The position numbers and the translations under genes were made by a program. A stretch of 56,122 bases of DNA from Mageeibacillus sp. UBA1212 (GTDB lineage: Bacteria; Bacillota; Clostridia; UBA1212), in NCBI GenBank assembly GCA_002309655.1, contig DBXM01000004.1, forward strand, positions 49,921-106,042, in the 5' to 3' direction. The notes under the pieces were generated by a model. The model did not search any database and was not told the origin of the DNA. It saw only the letters and a program-made list of their open reading frames with translations. Shown piece after piece: positions 54,201-56,122 of this stretch. Each line of letters starts with the position of its first letter. Positions within the stretch are counted from its first letter, which is position 1.

Positions 54201-56122
54201 TGCATACACCTGGGCCGAGGTCAATACCCCCGACCAGTACGTACTTGTCAGCACTGTCACCGAAGGCAAGGTCACGACCATCACCAACAAGCACACTCCT
54301 GAGTTTGTTGACGTGAGCGGTATCAAAGAGTGGGCTGACGCCGACGACGAAGACGGAATCCGTCCGAGCAGCGTTACCGTTATCCTCCTGGCTGACGGCA
54401 CGCAGAAAGACACGACCACCGCTACCGCGGCAGGCAACTGGGCTTGGAGCTTCAACGATCTGCCGAAGTACAACTACACGACCAACAATGACGGTTCCGT
54501 GACGAAGACCGAGATCGTTTACACGGTTGACGAGAGTGCGGTTCCCGAGTACGAGACCACGATCGAGAAGCTCGAGGACGGCACGTACAAGATCACCAAC
54601 ACGCACGTACCTCAGTACGTCAACGTAAGCGGTATCAAGGAGTGGGCTGACGCCGACGACGAAGACGGAATCCGTCCGACCAAGGTCACCGTTATCCTCC
54701 TTGCCGACGGCACTCAGAAGGATACGACCGACGCTACAGTTGACACCAACTGGGCGTGGGCGTTTAGCGACCTGCCGAAGTACAAGTACGCGGTCGAAGC
54801 TTCTACCGGCGCGGTAACCAAGACCGAGATCGTTTACACGGTAGACGAGACCGCGGTTCCCGAGTACGAGACCACGATCGAGAAGCTCGAGGACGGCACG
54901 TACAAGATCACCAACACGCACGTACCTCAGTACGTCAACGTGAGCGGCGTCAAGATCTGGGACGACGCTAACGACGAGGACGGCATCCGTCCGACCAAGG
55001 TCACCGTTATCCTCAAGGCCGACGGCACGCAGAAGGATACGACCACAGCCACTGTCGACACCAACTGGGCGTGGGCGTTTAACAACCTGCCGAAGTACAA
55101 GTACGCGGTCGAAGCTTCCACCGGTGCGGTAACGAAGACCGAGATTGTTTACACGGTTGACGAGAGCGCGGTTCCCGAGTACGAGACCACGATCGAGAAG
55201 CTCGAGGACGGCACGTACAGGATCACCAACAAGCACGTTCCCGAATACGTCACCGCAAGCGTAGTCAAGGAATGGGACGACTCGAACAACCAGGACGACA
55301 TCAGACCTGCGACGCTCGTAGTTAAACTCCTTGCGGACGGCGTTGACGTTCCCGGCAAGACGGTAACTCTTACCGAGGCCGACAACTGGGCGCAGAAGGA
55401 TATCGAGAACCTGCCGAAGTACAAGTTCACGGTCAACGAAGACGGCTCGATCACGAAGACTGAGATCGTTTACTCCTGGGCTGAGGTGAGCATTCCCGAA
55501 GGTTACAGCTTCGCCGGCGCTACGGCCAACGGCACGCTGACGACCCTCAAGAACACTCACACACCTGGTCTTGTTACAGTCTCCGTCAAGAAGATCTGGA
55601 ACGACTCCAACAACAAGGACAACATCAGACCTCTCAAGATCGTCGTAAGACTCTTCGCGGACGGCGTGGCAGTTGAAGGCTCCGACTTCGAGCTGAACGA
55701 AGGCAACAACTGGTCGCACACATGGGAAGACCTCGACGAGAAGAAGGACGGCAAGGTCATCGTCTACACCGTTGACGAAGTCGAAGTACCTGACTGGTAC
55801 ACGGCGGAAATCACCGGCAGTGCACAGGCCGGATACGTCATCACCAACTCGCATACGCCTGAGTTTGTAAACGTTGAAGGTATCAAAGAGTGGGCTGACG
55901 CGGACGACGAGGACGGCATCAGACCAAAGAGCGTCACCGTTATCCTGCTGGCAGACGGCACGCAGGTCAAGACGACCACCGCAACGGTTGAATCCAACTG
56001 GGCGTGGAAGTTTGCAGACATGCCGAAGTACGCTTACACCGTCAACGAAGACGGCTCCGTCGACAGAGCGCTGATTGTTTACACGGTTGACGAGACCGCG
56101 GTTCCGGAGTACGAGACCACGA
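45253..56122 (+). CDS. Giant surface adhesin, 3' end outside the window (at least 3623 residues)
   Basis: An exported multi-domain adhesin whose frame stays open to the last base. A signal peptide (1-about 37) is followed by a large beta-rich head (about 38-1055). SpaA/prealbumin-like domains (about 1061-1420; LEMGTYEMVEIE, LKSGTYTLKELVAPAGYELD) carry the usual E of isopeptide-forming folds. A BspA/DUF285 array (about 1600-2090) repeats DTSKVTNMSQMF-type units. After a Gly/Asn/Asp linker, three domains (about 2240-2620) end in VTNTK. Then comes a Cna-B array from about 2621 with at least ten copies of KxWxDxxNxDxIRP...VTVxLLADG. Whether it ends in LPXTG cannot be seen. AGGAGG (45239-45244) sets the start. 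A long 5' leader and its own promoter suggest separate control. Confidence 0.88.
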   Translation, partial: MERQKGRSLSAGKRFLALLVAALMVVNVLPLSAFAQAIETAGTNRAPVPSKAGTKGDRADTIEIEGVFSTIVGGATEQGNGDWVWTPTNTNPDHAFKFNVTYSVSGQFDYFEAGQIEIRIPLTILKDQNGNPADYFEMSLPLESDSNLDEDNVFVYRIDETTNEIVVYNRLPCSAAQHGYFEISYSTNKRTYDYQDYDPDGTTPEDRNPSADFQATLTINRDGETHSESSNPVHVYIDTNAKITKQEKNAPQKQYDGATQWQSNWGTKPADAGQYYYLIWEVRSIITATQRYDFTLIDTYDGGGELVAIKMQGQSTYVPVSDPDCGKLYNQTTAYPSGRYDYILTRHLKATYDPQETYSFLNKSNGHVHPSDEVDPDTDANAQRRWTYEHPVFVPGSGVGLSFGKNGLDFNDRAVQNSESIRMFDLEPYHNGTTDLIPNLKWYTSLTATTWNLTVVGDNTNPENYGKKNVTVELTDNKLKVKALGREYGDYLVPGEYRFDKVNFSWTILDAYFDQTSQSFKTKAVTYTDDDAITFYAQFGSEEWVEVGSYKLKTGTFTATADGTSHNVSVTNKTIYFGDNTCTGYRLVTTNKHYRTTLTAYPYVTLLRSDVVTAAVDAAYDEENNEIAILNTADYAIFAADDNTGTAYRSGSKSGVDYATGIIRHSEIKKDVRYVNQPVEQNVRLTWTVSMNETYTTATGSRAYIQQESGVFYDLLPVGGTFDAASLAVFADGSRLGDNDYTYSMQQNYNGSGRWLLTIRIVHPAKRTYSFSYATNHTWDSVSEYGNKVLNSVAYETGNIDIGDGYPDDGGPAGSTTNPDKSFMTDLDPDTDDRKFIYTKTESTLSILTAGNLGLYKQVAAAGGRYSYSTTTVSGGQYSYKIYFATDAATWARDMILVDSLENFVYGENISSDWHGTLKGFDMRVLNARGIDWKLYYSETFDGDKVEDLNITEDYDFAAHTDVWKQANGANDPALENAKAFAIDLRKGTNGNDFILNPNQAISVTVFMEAPDAIESESTDPTAYNNIYLLNSVKFGKDSDFSDFSSNHQDYTKISFRQIADIEILKIDAEIYETTGEIVPIPGIVFRLWGDSHYGDAIDKTLTTNAQGRILFKNIPRGTYYLQEVGGIDDYLQNHVQMTVTIDQNGVVHIGEPVGESEYDWTVYDGLVIGVDPDTGVWTFGNLPRIHGDLDFDKRGSIDGPGGITIPLPYVSFAITGTSDYGTAINMIVSSAEDGVVHISNLEMGTYEMVEIETDDDYFLLGIKFTVKCDAAGEITIFYKDGNEIIYPLQNGMFTIVNEPYHTLKLWKYNNALPSNSVAGAKFSLTGKNYYQEATSEASGLITFNQLKSGTYTLKELVAPAGYELDPHPYTVVISEDGSATIDGLTRDEFIQKFLQKYNDTQTDTTGWDYFPIGNEPIKKTITIIKEWVGGTPDENTTPVLHLDTTKPDFNAPEATIDYEAWRTYVNEVTIPEVGSPQNHRNGLLQGDGLKLAADTEKGRIVVTGFEKYTGTSIPTKVQKEQTIDESWADIANYVKWDGNGVFDETNYRTLLEKWRRIDDGSTKYRIFLKLEFVTGYNANNTPTVVFKAVWWSDAPNVYFPTSTKLMFAALSNMDSVDLRGIKFARTTDTSWMFETSKINALRMESDTGNVTDMSRMFRNLRTNTSEQPIIQLPDVAAFDTSSVTDMHSMFCMTSVASVNMSNWDTSKVTNMSQMFRSSKLAGAFDISMLDLSKVTDMSYMFYDAQTVTSVKLPSDISSVTTMEQMFYYCRSITLIDLGGGDASSLNNITNIFRNCTALETLIFPDDMSSVTNMLGICQNLSGLKYVTLPSDMSKVTTLNLAFQNCDSLETIDMSYVDMSGMVVLSEAFESCNSLKSVQMPTGPNALSNVVMFSSMFAFCTSLETFELSGRNLSGLRNSYYNYDAGFCAMFNGCSNLVSVDFSGSYAPNTSNVDSMFVNCKKLETADFTNFIVGGGPDCEYGLATYDMFLNCEKLTSVDLSGFMTPTVENVANVADMFNGCKALQTVYASAEWIDSNGGNTCFTTNTGGTPSVFMMFKNCNSLPHPNSYQGTNGVNSQNYAKFIENGGNFTQKAAPAIPTFPATGNGGNSVPGTTVQTNALPEGGAQIMGDDDGNGEGGDNGSEPSGLISQVSDANKWVHVDGDTWSYTFDVYDVDATYYLWEGAMAGWQTDAGIDNPITIVYKAGGTIESATSANDPYERLVDLGDGKYGVKITNTKDTPETVSLTVKKVVTNDGDKDAEFTIHVALSDTTLNGTYGDVDLTNGEADIHLKNGNQVTLLDLPVGVSYTITEPDPQGHTVTIENATGTLENAGDAALVTVTNDKINPPTSALDLTKVLTTDGEATLTEEDLARKFYVTVTLYTDSALTQVATDVTGLYGDVYFENGVSTNVMIQGGETVSITGLPTIASGTGANATYTDLYYKVEETVVEGFEVSYTNQSGQTTRMTDDENVTAVLATVTNTKINPPVGGFKVTKVLEGAAANDTTEFTFDVVFEELTPNTIYTYTIGTTEYTFTSLANKTGFVQFTLTNGQTATFSDLPVGAKYTVTEASSDFIASYTVESNETVASASGDNTVPYISLATAQETVEEDEDATITFTNTPAVVTKNGFKTWNDNNNESNIRPVSITIYLMEGTAQIDSVTVTAADNWEWSFENLPKFDQNGNEIEYSFEEDIVYGYDTEYVIHENGDTEVINTHVPAFIDLPIQKVWKDNDNSGNTRPGAIVINLYADGTLIESVQVTGEVTGNWSYTFEHLRKYRVGTTEQTSENEIEYTVTENAISGYVGSDPEPYTTVINGAVVKGWKITNKAVINIAGEKTWIDGDNADNTRPESITVHLLADGVDTGKYVIATAPDWSWSFSNLDKFKEANGTFTEIVYSITEDAVPGYITTYDGYNVINTETTESTVRKVWDDNNNKDRIRPVSIKVQLYADGTELGQPVTLNEAGNWTYTESNLPKYNTETGALIAYTWAEVNTPDQYVLVSTVTEGKVTTITNKHTPEFVDVSGIKEWADADDEDGIRPSSVTVILLADGTQKDTTTATAAGNWAWSFNDLPKYNYTTNNDGSVTKTEIVYTVDESAVPEYETTIEKLEDGTYKITNTHVPQYVNVSGIKEWADADDEDGIRPTKVTVILLADGTQKDTTDATVDTNWAWAFSDLPKYKYAVEASTGAVTKTEIVYTVDETAVPEYETTIEKLEDGTYKITNTHVPQYVNVSGVKIWDDANDEDGIRPTKVTVILKADGTQKDTTTATVDTNWAWAFNNLPKYKYAVEASTGAVTKTEIVYTVDESAVPEYETTIEKLEDGTYRITNKHVPEYVTASVVKEWDDSNNQDDIRPATLVVKLLADGVDVPGKTVTLTEADNWAQKDIENLPKYKFTVNEDGSITKTEIVYSWAEVSIPEGYSFAGATANGTLTTLKNTHTPGLVTVSVKKIWNDSNNKDNIRPLKIVVRLFADGVAVEGSDFELNEGNNWSHTWEDLDEKKDGKVIVYTVDEVEVPDWYTAEITGSAQAGYVITNSHTPEFVNVEGIKEWADADDEDGIRPKSVTVILLADGTQVKTTTATVESNWAWKFADMPKYAYTVNEDGSVDRALIVYTVDETAVPEYETT
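50050..51520 (+). repeat. BspA/DUF285 repeat array
   Basis: About a dozen units of roughly 23-45 residues with the pattern (D/N)(T/M)S.V(T/D).M..MF..C..L, for example SKVTNMSQMFRSSKL, SKVTDMSYMFYDAQT, TSNVDSMFVNCKKL. The family is a leucine-rich-repeat-like surface module. Confidence 0.8.
53119..56122 (+). repeat. Cna-B repeat array, about 0.3-kb units
   Basis: Ten units begin near 53122, 53428, 53746, 54022, 54313, 54625, 54940, 55255, 55579 and 55873, and the array runs off the window. The units from 54625 and 54940 are 315 bp each and nearly identical over long stretches. The unit from 55873 returns to the sequence type of 54313 (IKEWADADDEDGIRP). Confidence 0.85.

Noticed and set aside
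51241..55854. A 1537-codon open frame on the minus strand opposite the Cna-B array
   Set aside because: It lies fully antisense to a clear multi-domain surface gene, has low-complexity Val/Arg/Asp-rich composition produced by the sense codon bias, and shows no domain or ribosome binding site.
53119..56122. CRISPR-like or satellite repeat array
   Set aside because: The 0.3-kb periodicity keeps one open reading frame and encodes Cna-B domains; units are far too long for CRISPR repeats and have no spacers.

Overview
The window looks like a chromosomal segment of an anaerobic, low-to-mid-GC Firmicute, probably an uncultured gut or rumen Clostridia lineage. This is inferred from strong AGGAGG ribosome binding sites, canonical TTGACA-N17-TATAAT promoters, a class II lysyl-tRNA synthetase carrying a C-terminal tRNA-binding domain, SipW-type signal peptidases with TasA-like substrates, and very large InlB/Cna-B-type surface proteins. 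No rRNA or marker gene fixes the species.

Positions 1-10360 are mostly housekeeping: guaB and greA (probably one transcript), lysS, a two-gene AAA ATPase/RloB pair resembling the AbiL/RloAB phage-defence type, a zinc-ribbon DUF4282 membrane protein, an EamA-type permease, a small membrane protein, and a tRNA-Met/tRNA-Glu operon. At 10417-11813 an AlbA_2 plus ATPase-like plus winged-helix regulator sits behind a promoter with three copies of a 12-bp palindrome.

Positions 12038-42514 form a large secretion and surface-display locus, all on the + strand. It holds two SipW-like Ser/His signal peptidases, three proteins with SipW-type signal peptides (one long TasA-like, two short), two further exported membrane-anchored or pilin-like proteins, a 4699-residue and a 2176-residue adhesin-like protein, a membrane protein with a Cys-rich juxtamembrane tail, and a YD-repeat-like lipoprotein. 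The likely logic is that the SipW peptidases mature the fibre subunits, which assemble outside the cell together with, or beside, the giant repeat proteins. No sortase gene and no canonical LPXTG signal is seen. The two giants share an unusual WSW/NWL..ET tail instead.

Positions 42587-44586 hold a shortened ATPase/winged-helix regulator gene and, on the minus strand, a Fic-fold gene that lacks the catalytic histidine and whose promoter is bracketed by a 14-bp inverted repeat. Divergent from it, after a strong promoter and a leader of about 415 nt with several hairpins, a third giant surface gene (45253 to the window end, incomplete) encodes an adhesin-like head, SpaA-like domains, a BspA/DUF285 array and at least ten Cna-B repeats, some nearly identical at the DNA level.
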